64,000 nt of DNA, taken from CAVSUB01 sp963816725. Lineage in GTDB: Bacteria > Acidobacteriota > Vicinamibacteria > Vicinamibacterales > 2-12-FULL-66-21. Numbering within the stretch: the stretch's first letter is position 1; every line of letters starts with the position of its first letter. This document shows, piece after piece, positions 48,503 through 56,323 of the stretch. Below the pieces are notes generated by a model. The model saw only the letters and a list, made by a program, of their open reading frames with translations. It had not been told where the DNA came from and did not search any database. The translations under genes were made by a program, and so were the position numbers. The stretch spans positions 496,001 through 560,000 of the forward strand of contig CAWFMC010000013.1 in the NCBI GenBank assembly GCA_963816725.1. The letters run 5' to 3'.

Positions 48503-48716
48503 CCGGGCGAGCACACGGGATGCCACCGGCGATGACACGGTAATTCGTTGAAAAGCACGCGATTGCCGGGACGCGCCCCCGGCTTCTGGAGCATCCTCCG
48601 TGATGCTGGAGCCCTCCGGACCGTCGGGGTGGCCGATGGGACAGGTTGGTCGGGGGCCGTTTCCTCGCGTCGCTCGAGCGAGGATGTCGTCCGCGCCAAT
48701 GCACCGGTCCTCATCG

Positions 48717-50570
48717 TCAGCCCGACCGCGACGTCGGGACCAGATCGGGGGCGGGCTGGAGCGGGAGCTCGATGTGAAAGGTGGTGCCGCCGCCAGGTGG
48801 AGCACTGACAGTGATCTGCCCCTTGTGGGCTTCGATCAACCGTTTTGCAGTGGGCAACCCGAGCCCCGAGCCGCGGGCTTTCGTCGTGAAGAATGGCGTG
48901 AAGACGCGATCGAGGACGTCAGGAGGCATTCCCGGGCCATGGTCCCTCACGGTGACGTGGCACGTGCTTCCATCGCGACCCAATGCGACTTCGACTCGTC
49001 CCTTGCCGTGCATCGCATGCCCGGCGTTCACCAGCAGATTCTGGAAGGCCAGGCTGAGGAGCTGGGCGTCGGCTGATACCGCCGGGCAGCTGCCGGTGAT
49101 CTCGACTTCCACATCGCGCATGCCGGGGTCGCGCCGGAGCAGGCCCGCCGTGCCGGCGACGAGGTCGGCGAGATCGGTCGGCGCCGAGTGCACGACCGGA
49201 GGCCGCGCAAAAAGGAGCAGTTCCTTCATCAGCCGATCCAGCGCGTCGATCCGCGCCACGACCTCGGTGATGACGCGCCGGTCCGAGTTCTCCTCGGGCA
49301 GCCGGCTGCCGATAACCTGCACCGCGCCGCGAATCGCCGCCAGCGGGTTCTTGACTTCGTGGGCGATCACCGCGGCCATCTCGCCCAACCGGGCGAGCGA
49401 CTCCTGCTCACGCAACGCGCCCTCGATGCGCACCCGTTCACGGAGGTCGTGAAGGATGCCGGTGAACTTGCGCTGGCCGCCGACCTGCGCCTCGCCGACG
49501 GACAGGTGCAGCGGGAAGACCGTCCCGTCCTGGTGCCGGCCCATCACCTCGCGGCCGACGCCGATCACCTTGGCACGGCCGGTCGCCAGATACCGTGACA
49601 GGTATCCGTCGTGCTCTTCCCGGTACGGAGACGGCATCAGCACCGTGACGTTCCGCCCCAGCACGTCGGCCTCCTGATAGCCGAAGAGGAGCTCCGCCGC
49701 GGGATTGAAACTCTCGATTGCGCCGTGGACGTCGATGACCACGATCGCGTCGACCGCTGATTCGACCACTGCTTCCCAGCGGGCCTCGCTCGCACCGAGC
49801 TGTGCCGCCAGATCCGCTCGTTTGGTCAGGTCGTGCACGACCGCGGTGAACCGGCGCACCCCGCCGACCTGCATCTCGCCGACGGTCAGGTGCAGCGGGA
49901 CGGTGGTGCCGTCGCGACGCCGGCCGGCGACCTCGCGCCCGCGGCCGGCGATGCCGGGCTCCCCGGTAGTCAGGTAGCGCGCGAGATACTGGTCGTGGTC
50001 CTCGTCGCCCGGTGACGGGATCAGCATGCGGAGCGGCCGCCCGATCACCTCGTCGGCCCGATAGCCCAACATCGCCTCGGCCCCGGGGCTGAAGGAGTGG
50101 ATCGTCCCGTCCACCTCGATCACGACGATCCCGTCCACGGTGGTGTGGACGATGGTCTCGAGCTGCTGGGCCCGCGCCGTGGCCAGCGCGGCAGCGTGGC
50201 GTTGGTCAGCTTCCGCCCGGCGCATCCGAGCGGTCAGCCAGGCAATGCAGGCGCCCGTCGCGCCGAATGCCGTGAGCGCGTCAAGGCCCGGCGCTGAACT
50301 CGCCGCCAGCCCCGCCGGCCCAGCCAGCCAGTACATCGCGGCGACGGCTGACAGGCCGGTCGCGAGCAGCCCCGGCCCGAGCCCTCCGAGCCAAGCCGCG
50401 AGCAGGATCGCCGGATAGAACGGCAGGTAGGGGACGTTCGTGCCGAACCACCGGCTCGCCGCGAGCCGCACCGCGAGGACGATCGCGGTGATCCCGATTG
50501 CCGCGAGATAGCCGTGCCTGCGCGACCGCTGCGGGTCAGGGATCCCGGTGTCGCGAGCGAGCGGCGTCAT
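48717..50570 (-). CDS. Histidine kinase with two FixL-like PAS domains
   Basis: 617 aa. N-terminal membrane region (about 20-110; three or four helices, DUF4118-like), PAS1 (about 155-275), PAS2 (about 280-400), HisKA with A-H-E-V-K-N-P-L-A-A-I-R-G, HATPase with L-L-V-N-A-G-H-A-M, D-H-G-P-G-M and G-L-G-L-P-T-A-K. Each PAS has the FixL-type E/D-H-D-x-Y-L-x-R-Y-L-x-T-G and G-x-G-R-E-V-x-G-R, where H and R are the heme ligand and O2-gating residues in FixL. No FixJ regulator is adjacent. Context (nos, cbb3, Crp/Fnr) favours an oxygen sensor; heme binding is inference. Confidence 0.85.
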   Translation of the reverse strand: MTPLARDTGIPDPQRSRRHGYLAAIGITAIVLAVRLAASRWFGTNVPYLPFYPAILLAAWLGGLGPGLLATGLSAVAAMYWLAGPAGLAASSAPGLDALTAFGATGACIAWLTARMRRAEADQRHAAALATARAQQLETIVHTTVDGIVVIEVDGTIHSFSPGAEAMLGYRADEVIGRPLRMLIPSPGDEDHDQYLARYLTTGEPGIAGRGREVAGRRRDGTTVPLHLTVGEMQVGGVRRFTAVVHDLTKRADLAAQLGASEARWEAVVESAVDAIVVIDVHGAIESFNPAAELLFGYQEADVLGRNVTVLMPSPYREEHDGYLSRYLATGRAKVIGVGREVMGRHQDGTVFPLHLSVGEAQVGGQRKFTGILHDLRERVRIEGALREQESLARLGEMAAVIAHEVKNPLAAIRGAVQVIGSRLPEENSDRRVITEVVARIDALDRLMKELLLFARPPVVHSAPTDLADLVAGTAGLLRRDPGMRDVEVEITGSCPAVSADAQLLSLAFQNLLVNAGHAMHGKGRVEVALGRDGSTCHVTVRDHGPGMPPDVLDRVFTPFFTTKARGSGLGLPTAKRLIEAHKGQITVSAPPGGGTTFHIELPLQPAPDLVPTSRSG

Positions 50571-50811
50571 GCGCGCCGCCGGCCGCTGTTCGGCCCACGT
50601 GTCATGGTGTGCGCTGGATCTTAGCCGAACGTTGACCTGCCCCACCCCTGCGGGACCAGCGAAAAACTCCCCCTCGGGCGGTGAAAAAGATCCCGGCTGC
50701 CGCAGTTGGCTCGCGCTCCTACCCGCTTTTCCGGGCTTGCGACGCTGGCACCGTCGTTGCGCGTTCCCAGGTGCCCGTCGGTTGGGCGACGAGCGGGGAA
50801 GTGAGGACGTC

Positions 50812-51921
50812 ATGGACACGATGCAGGCAGTGGTCTTCCACGGCATCAACGACCTTCGACTGGAGCAGGTGCCCAGGCCGCGACCGCGCCCGGGGGAGGC
50901 GGTGATCCGCGTTACCGCGACGACGATCTGCGGCACCGACGTGCACATCGTGCGCGGCGAGTACCCGGTTCGATCCGGACTGATCCTCGGCCACGAGCCG
51001 GTTGGCGTGATCGAGGAGCTCGGTGAAGGGCTCGACCGCGACTACCACGTCGGTCAGCGGGTGATTGCCGGGGCCATCACGCCATGCGGCCAGTGTTTCT
51101 ATTGCCTGAACGCGGTCCATTCGCAGTGTCAGGGGGCGCTCGGCGGATGGCGCTTCGGCAACACCATCAACGGGGCGTGGGCCGAGTACCTCCTGGTGCC
51201 CGACGCACGGGCCAATCTCGCGGTGATTCCGGACGCGCTGACCGACCAGCAGGTGCTGATGCTGCCCGACATCGCTTCGACCGGGATCTCGGGCGCGGAG
51301 AGCGGACAGGTGCGGCTGGGCGACAGCGTCGCCGTCTTCGCGCAAGGCCCGATCGGCCTGTGTGCGACGCTCGGTGCGAGACTCCGCGGCGCGAGCCTCA
51401 TCGTGGCGGTCGACCCGATTGCCGGCCGGCGCGACATGGCCCGGCGATTTGGCGCGAACGTCACGCTCGACCCGACGGCACAGGATGTCGTCGCCGAGCT
51501 CCACCGCCTCACCGACGGGCGGGGAGTGGACGTCGCGATCGAGGCGCTGGGCCGTCAGGAGACCTTCGAGTCCGCGCTGCGGGGACTCCGTCCGGGCGGA
51601 ACGCTCTCCAGCCTGGGCGTCTACTCCGGGAAGCTGACCGCGCCGTACGAGGCGCTGTTCGCCGGCCTCGGCGATCAGCGGATCGTCACGACCCTCTGCC
51701 CGGGGGGCAAGGAGCGGATGCGGCGTCTGTTGGCAATGGTGGCGAGTGAGCGGATCGACCTCACGCCGCTCATCACCCACGAGTTCACGCTCGAGCAGCT
51801 GCCCGCGGCGTTCGACCTGTTCAGCCGCCAGGCTGACGGTGTCCTGAAGGTGGCGGTCTATCCGGGAGCCGAGCCGCCGACGGGCCGCGCCCGCCTGGAA
51901 CCCGACGCCGTCGCCGTGTAG
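50812..51921 (+). CDS. Zinc-dependent alcohol dehydrogenase family protein
   Basis: 369 aa, ATG with GAGG six bases upstream. Catalytic zinc ligands C40, H61-E62 (I-C-G-T-D, G-H-E-P-V-G). Structural zinc C-G-Q-C-F-Y-C-x7-C. Rossmann A-Q-G-P-I-G-L. Close to isopropanol/secondary ADHs (N-T-I-N-G-A-W-A-E-Y, I-A-S-T-G). The coenzyme is NAD(P)H; substrate likely a secondary or aromatic alcohol. The C-terminus has an extra Pro/Arg tail. Divergent from the PAS kinase with a 241-bp gap. Confidence 0.9.
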   Translation: MDTMQAVVFHGINDLRLEQVPRPRPRPGEAVIRVTATTICGTDVHIVRGEYPVRSGLILGHEPVGVIEELGEGLDRDYHVGQRVIAGAITPCGQCFYCLNAVHSQCQGALGGWRFGNTINGAWAEYLLVPDARANLAVIPDALTDQQVLMLPDIASTGISGAESGQVRLGDSVAVFAQGPIGLCATLGARLRGASLIVAVDPIAGRRDMARRFGANVTLDPTAQDVVAELHRLTDGRGVDVAIEALGRQETFESALRGLRPGGTLSSLGVYSGKLTAPYEALFAGLGDQRIVTTLCPGGKERMRRLLAMVASERIDLTPLITHEFTLEQLPAAFDLFSRQADGVLKVAVYPGAEPPTGRARLEPDAVAV

Positions 51922-52033
51922 CCGCCTCGGCGGACGAGCGATCGGATCGTTCGACCGGAGTGCCGCGTCAGATACGCGGCACTTCGGTCATCCGGGAAGC
52001 CGGTAGGGGTGATGACAGCGCCCCCGGCGTCCC

Positions 52034-52750
52034 TCACTGCCCGGTTCGATCCCGGACGAGCGCGGCGGCACGGGGAAACAGGATGTGGTTCTCCAGATGC
52101 ACGTGCAGGTGCATCTCGCGCTCGAGCTCCTCGAGGCCGTGGTAGAGCCCGCGGAATGTCGGGCAGGCATCGGCGGGCGGAACGTAGCCGCCGGTGAGCG
52201 CCGCGATCCGCTCGAGAGCCGCGCCGGCCTCGGCGTGCTCGGCTTCCATCACGCCGATCGGCTGACCGATCCAGTGCCACGCCGTCCGCGCCGATTCCGG
52301 CTCGGTCTCCAGGGCGACAATCGCCGGAAACAGCACCGCATCTTCCTTGGCCATGTGATCGAGCAGCTCCGTGTGCAATGCCGTGAACGTCTCCTGCAGC
52401 GGGAGCAACGTCTCGGGCAGCCGGCTGCCATGACGGCTCACGACCTTGGCCAGCATCGCCGCCAGCCGGGGCAGCTCGACGACGAGCGGCCGATGGAAGC
52501 GGCGCCGGATGTGGGCCACGAGATCGGTGAGGGACGCTTCCGCCCAGTCGGTGCTGGCCTCCGCCCCAAGCAGCGCGGCATCGAGCTCCGCGATGATCTC
52601 AGGTGCCTCGAGGTCCTTGCGGCGGCAGGCCTCCTCGAGCGGCACCTTGCCGCCGCAACAGAAATCAATCCGATGGCGCTGGAAGACCTTGATGGTGGCG
52701 GGATTCTCCGTGGCGATGTCGGCGACGAGCGTTGATCCGGTGATGGTCAT
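52034..52750 (-). CDS. ric: Iron-sulfur cluster repair di-iron protein (Ric/ScdA/YtfE)
   Basis: 238 aa. The N-terminal ScdA domain has I-D-F-C-C-G-G. The hemerythrin-like domain (about 80-235) contains di-iron ligand patterns (R-R-R-F-H-R-P, L-L-D-H-M-A-K-E-D, E-A-E-H-A-E-A-G, L-H-V-H-L-E-N-H-I-L-F-P). It repairs FeS clusters hurt by NO or oxidants. ATG chosen at 52750, 12 codons inside the longest frame, as the family begins near here. An FNR-like box lies 68 bp upstream, consistent with NO/anoxia control. Confidence 0.92.
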   Translation of the reverse strand: MTITGSTLVADIATENPATIKVFQRHRIDFCCGGKVPLEEACRRKDLEAPEIIAELDAALLGAEASTDWAEASLTDLVAHIRRRFHRPLVVELPRLAAMLAKVVSRHGSRLPETLLPLQETFTALHTELLDHMAKEDAVLFPAIVALETEPESARTAWHWIGQPIGVMEAEHAEAGAALERIAALTGGYVPPADACPTFRGLYHGLEELEREMHLHVHLENHILFPRAAALVRDRTGQ

Positions 52751-52817
52751 GGACGTGATCCTTTCGACGGTGGACAAGCGGGTCATTCGACTCTAGCCGG
52801 CGGCCGTCGGTGCGTCC

Positions 52818-52831
52818 TTGATCCTCCGCAA
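52818..52831. promoter_or_regulatory. FNR/DNR-like box upstream of ric
   Basis: TTGAT-CCTC-CGCAA: one perfect half-site and one with two mismatches to TTGAT-N4-ATCAA. It resembles the reverse complement of the box at 58777-58790 (14 of 16 bases in TTGATCCTC..CAACG), and both are next to AACGTTCGTCA. About 68 bp upstream of the ric start. Confidence 0.45.
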
Positions 52832-52871
52832 CGTTCGTCATCGAGGATGGTTGGACCGCGGCCGGCGAGGT

Positions 52872-53666
52872 TCAGGCATCGAGCCGGCGGCGCGCGCCGG
52901 CCAGCCCGGCGGCGAACGCCGTGCCAGTCCATGCGGCGAGGAGCATCGCCAGCCACACCCAGGCGTGGGCCAGCCACCATCCGACGATCCCGCCGGCGTC
53001 GAGCCCGGCAAATGCCGCGTGCTCGACGCTGAAGAGGACGGTGACGCGGAGAGTGTCGAGCGGGTTCGCCATGAGGAGCGCCACCCACACGCCCGGCCGC
53101 CCGTGGATCCATGGCGCACCCGAGACCGCGAGCAGCAGGAGGTCGGTCCCGAACAGCAGGGCGAACCACACACCGAGCGCGGCGAGCAGCCCGCGCACGC
53201 CGTCGCGGACCCAGAAGCCGAGACCAAGGCCGACGGCCGCGAGCGCCAGGGTCACCCCGCCCGCCGCCGCGGCGAGGCTGACGAGCGTCGCCAGGGTTCC
53301 GCCGAGGAGCGCTGTCGGGAGGACCAGCAGCAGCGCCGCCGCCGTGAGGAGGAGCGCGATCGCCGCACTCTTTCCGAGCAGCCACGCCCAGCGCGGCGCC
53401 GGCTGGGCGAAGAGCAGCGGGAACTCGTCGGCCTCGGCATGTGCCGAGCTGAGGCCGAGCAGTAGCGCAGACAGCGACAGGCAGTAGAGCACCGCGTGCA
53501 ACGTCCACAGCGGCGCGGTCTGGCTTGCTTCGTCCGGGGTGAAAAGTGGCAGGCAGCCGGCGGCCGCGGCGAGCGCCAGATGGACCTGCAGGAAACGGCT
53601 GACGCGGTTGGCCGCGAGCTCACGGTGGAAGGCCGCGAACAGGGCGGCGCGTGCGGGGGCGTTCAT
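52872..53666 (-). CDS. nosY: NosY-like ABC transporter permease
   Basis: 264 aa with about six helices; ABC2-type. The ATG at 53666 overlaps the end of nosF by a few bases in position and follows its stop closely. Ala/Leu-rich helices, with H-A-E-A-D-E-F-P-L-L-F-A-Q-P-A-P-R typical of NosY. Assembly partner of NosF in maturing NosZ copper sites. Same strand and order as the operon, so the name is by position and topology. Confidence 0.82.
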   Translation of the reverse strand: MNAPARAALFAAFHRELAANRVSRFLQVHLALAAAAGCLPLFTPDEASQTAPLWTLHAVLYCLSLSALLLGLSSAHAEADEFPLLFAQPAPRWAWLLGKSAAIALLLTAAALLLVLPTALLGGTLATLVSLAAAAGGVTLALAAVGLGLGFWVRDGVRGLLAALGVWFALLFGTDLLLLAVSGAPWIHGRPGVWVALLMANPLDTLRVTVLFSVEHAAFAGLDAGGIVGWWLAHAWVWLAMLLAAWTGTAFAAGLAGARRRLDA

Positions 53667-53677
53667 GCGGATCTCCG

Positions 53678-54376
53678 TCAGCTGGCCTGCGCCAGCGCTG
53701 CCGCCGGACACGAGAATGGAAACGCGTCACGCAAGCTGTCGGCGGACACCTCGCGTTCGACCTGGCCGCCAGCGAGGACCAGACAGCGATCCGCCTGCCC
53801 CTCCCATTCGCCGAGCAGGTGCGTGGCGACCAGCACGGTGCTGCCCGCGGCCGCGACCTCGCGCAGGTGAGCGTGCAACACCCGCCGCCAGTCCGGGTCG
53901 AGGCTCAGGCCGGGCTCGTCCAGGATCAGGATGGGAGCGCCGGGCAGCGTGAGCACCGCGAGCCCGAGGAGCTGCCGGGTGCCGCCCGAGAGCCGGCCGG
54001 TAATTTCGTGGCGATACCCGGTCAGGCCCCACTGACGGCGGACGAGGTCGACACGGCTGGCCGGCAGGCCGCGCAGGCGCGCGTAGAACGTCAGGATTTG
54101 ATCGACCGTGAGCCGCTGGTGAAAGTGCGGCGACTGCGGCAGGAAGGACAGGCCCGCGAGCGCGCGCGCCGGATCGGTCCGCAGGTCATGGCCGTCCATC
54201 AGCACGCGGCCCGCATCGGGCGCCGAGAGTCCCGCCAGCACGCGCAGCGTCGTCGACTTGCCGCAGCCGTTGGCCCCCACCAGCAGGACGACCTCGCCGG
54301 GCCGCGCCGACAGCGTCAGGTCGCTCAATACCTGCCGCCGCCCGTAGGCCTTCGACAGTCCAATGACGTCGATCAT
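53678..54376 (-). CDS. nosF: NosF, ABC transporter ATP-binding protein
   Basis: 232 aa. Walker A V-G-A-N-G-C-G-K-S-T-T, Q-loop L-S-F-L-P-Q, signature L-S-G-G-T-R-Q, Walker B L-I-L-D-E-P, and H-loop in A-T-H-L. It energises NosY for CuZ sulfur supply. The start overlaps the end of nosD (ATGA) and it is followed by the NosY-like permease. Confidence 0.92.
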   Translation of the reverse strand: MIDVIGLSKAYGRRQVLSDLTLSARPGEVVLLVGANGCGKSTTLRVLAGLSAPDAGRVLMDGHDLRTDPARALAGLSFLPQSPHFHQRLTVDQILTFYARLRGLPASRVDLVRRQWGLTGYRHEITGRLSGGTRQLLGLAVLTLPGAPILILDEPGLSLDPDWRRVLHAHLREVAAAGSTVLVATHLLGEWEGQADRCLVLAGGQVEREVSADSLRDAFPFSCPAAALAQAS

Positions 54377-55692
54377 CGCGCTCCTCCTGTGACCAGCGGC
54401 GCCGGATCGACGACACCGGGGATGCCGGGAATCGCGATCCGCGCGTAGACGAACCGCAACAGGCGCTCGCCCGGGCTGCCGGCCAGCAGCCCGATCGCCG
54501 GAAACGGCCGCCGCAGGTCGCCGAACAGATCCAGCTCGCGGTGCGGCAGATCCGCGATTCCGTCACCGTCCAGATCCAGCCGGCTCGCATCGTCCCAGTC
54601 GTTCCCGCGGCCGTCGAGCGCCCAGCGATTCGAGCCATTGACGCCGCTGGTCTCGACCGGATGCACGTTGCCGGCGAAGCGGTTCCCGGCGAACACGTTC
54701 TCGTCGGAGCTGTCGCTGACGCGGATCCCGATGTGGTTGCCGGCGACGCGGTTACGCAGCACGCGATTGCCGTGGCCGCCCTCCATGAACAGCCCGAGCG
54801 TGTTGCCCGCAATCTCGTTGTCGGCGATGGTCGTGTCGTCGACCGACTGCAGCAGGAGACCGTAGGCCCGATGGCTGCGATTCGCCACGAACCGGTTCGC
54901 GGCCAGCGTCAAGCCCTTCGAGAACATCAGCGCCGCCCCGGCGGCGTTGTCGGTGAAGAGGTTCCGCTCGAACCGGTTGCGGTCGGAGTACATGTAGTGA
55001 AGGCCGTAGCGCACGTGCTGGATGTCGTTGTCCCGCACCTCGGAGCCGTCGACGAAGGACAGGTAGATCCCGTCCCGCGTATCGCGGATCGTGTTGCCGG
55101 CAATGACATGGCCGCTCGAGTTCCAGATGTGCACGCCGTTGCCGCGCCGATTCTGGTTGAGCGGCACGGCGCACAGCTCGCCCGCGCCGGGCTCGAGGCC
55201 GTTCCGAAGCGGATCGACCGGCTCGAGCACCTCGGAGCGCCCGACGATCACGTTGCCGATGATCCGGGCGCCATCGGCGTGGCGCACGTAGACCCCGTGC
55301 AGCGACTCGGTGATCCGGTTGTGGGCGACGACGACCCTCGCGCCGGTGACGTGGACGGCGGCATGATCCTGTGAAAGATCGAGGCCCGACCCGCGAATCG
55401 CGAAGCCGTCGATCGTGACGTCGGGGCCGCGGACGGCGACGACGTGGGTGCGGCCGTCGCCGACCAGCGTGGCCCGGCCGCCGCCGCGCAGCGTGACCGG
55501 CCGCTCGATGGTGAACGGGCCGGTGTAGGTACCGGGCGGCACTTCAATCACGTCGCCGGCCGCCGCGCCGGCCAGGCGGGCCTGCAGCCAGCTGCCGCGG
55601 TCGGGATCGCTGCCGCCGGCGCCGCTGATCGCGCTCGAGGCCAGCGCCAGCAGCGTTGCCGCCTGCAGGGCGGTGCGAAGCCGGCCGGTCAT
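54373..55692 (-). CDS. nosD: NosD, periplasmic beta-helix copper-processing protein
   Basis: 439 aa. Signal peptide about 1-24. Right-handed beta-helix repeats of the CASH/NosD type: V-V-V-A-H-N-R-I, V-I-A-G-N-T-I-R-D-T-R-D-G-I-Y, N-D-I-Q-H-V-R-Y-G-L-H-Y-M-Y-S, R-F-V-A-N-R-S-H-R-A-Y-G. Ends L-D-L-D-G-D-G-I-A-D. Needed for CuZ assembly in NosZ. Overlaps the upstream membrane-protein gene and nosF. Confidence 0.92.
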   Translation of the reverse strand: MTGRLRTALQAATLLALASSAISGAGGSDPDRGSWLQARLAGAAAGDVIEVPPGTYTGPFTIERPVTLRGGGRATLVGDGRTHVVAVRGPDVTIDGFAIRGSGLDLSQDHAAVHVTGARVVVAHNRITESLHGVYVRHADGARIIGNVIVGRSEVLEPVDPLRNGLEPGAGELCAVPLNQNRRGNGVHIWNSSGHVIAGNTIRDTRDGIYLSFVDGSEVRDNDIQHVRYGLHYMYSDRNRFERNLFTDNAAGAALMFSKGLTLAANRFVANRSHRAYGLLLQSVDDTTIADNEIAGNTLGLFMEGGHGNRVLRNRVAGNHIGIRVSDSSDENVFAGNRFAGNVHPVETSGVNGSNRWALDGRGNDWDDASRLDLDGDGIADLPHRELDLFGDLRRPFPAIGLLAGSPGERLLRFVYARIAIPGIPGVVDPAPLVTGGAR

Positions 55693-56306
55693 GACACCTC
55701 CGGGCGCGACAGCCAGATCGCCGCGACGACGGTCATCAGGAAGGCGCCCATGCACGCGGTGCCGGCCATCGGCAGGCTGCTCTGCACGAAGTTGGCAATC
55801 TGCTGCTGGCCGATCAGGATCGGCGTGAACGGCGCGATGCGCATCGGCGCGTGCGGATCGAGGTGGTGCCCGTAGCTCCACAGCCGGTACGCGAAGGTGG
55901 CGAGCGAGAACAGCCCGAAATACAGGAACAGCACCCCGAGATCGACCAGGTGCCGGATCCGCCCCACCGCTGCCGCCCGCAGGGCCAGCAGCGCGAAGAT
56001 CCCGATCGCGAACGGCATCCACGTCATCTCGGCGAAGTCGGACTGCACGATCGGCTTCATCCCGATGTAGTGGTTCAGCGTGTTGATCTCGTTCAGGTCC
56101 TGGCCGCCGTGGCCGGCGGCGATCGCATGGCTGTACATCACCAGCGTCAGCCCTTCCTCGTACTGGGGCGCGACGAGCTGGATCCGCCACAGCGGCAGCA
56201 GACCGCCGCCGATCAGGGCCGCCATCCCCAGCAGCACCACGCCCCGCGAGGCAGCCGACAGCGGGCGTTCGAGGAAGGCATCGATGGCGCGAAGGATGGC
56301 GTGCAT
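55689..56306 (-). CDS. Nos-cluster integral membrane protein
   Basis: 205 aa with about four or five helices. Contains A-P-Q-Y-E-E-G-L and I-N-T-L-N-H-Y-I-G-M-K-P, a signature I associate with membrane proteins in clade II nos clusters. His/Asp-rich loop (Y-G-H-H-L-D-P-H-A-P-M). Overlaps nosD by four bases and follows nosZ by 17 bp. It may act in electron or copper delivery to NosZ (NosB-like role); function not established. Confidence 0.75.
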   Translation of the reverse strand: MHAILRAIDAFLERPLSAASRGVVLLGMAALIGGGLLPLWRIQLVAPQYEEGLTLVMYSHAIAAGHGGQDLNEINTLNHYIGMKPIVQSDFAEMTWMPFAIGIFALLALRAAAVGRIRHLVDLGVLFLYFGLFSLATFAYRLWSYGHHLDPHAPMRIAPFTPILIGQQQIANFVQSSLPMAGTACMGAFLMTVVAAIWLSRPEVS

Positions 56307-56323
56307 GATCGACCTCCGGGCGG

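Noticed and set aside
48503..48805. N-terminal extension of the porin
   Set aside because: About 100 residues of Pro/Arg/Ser low complexity; signal peptide begins near 48502.
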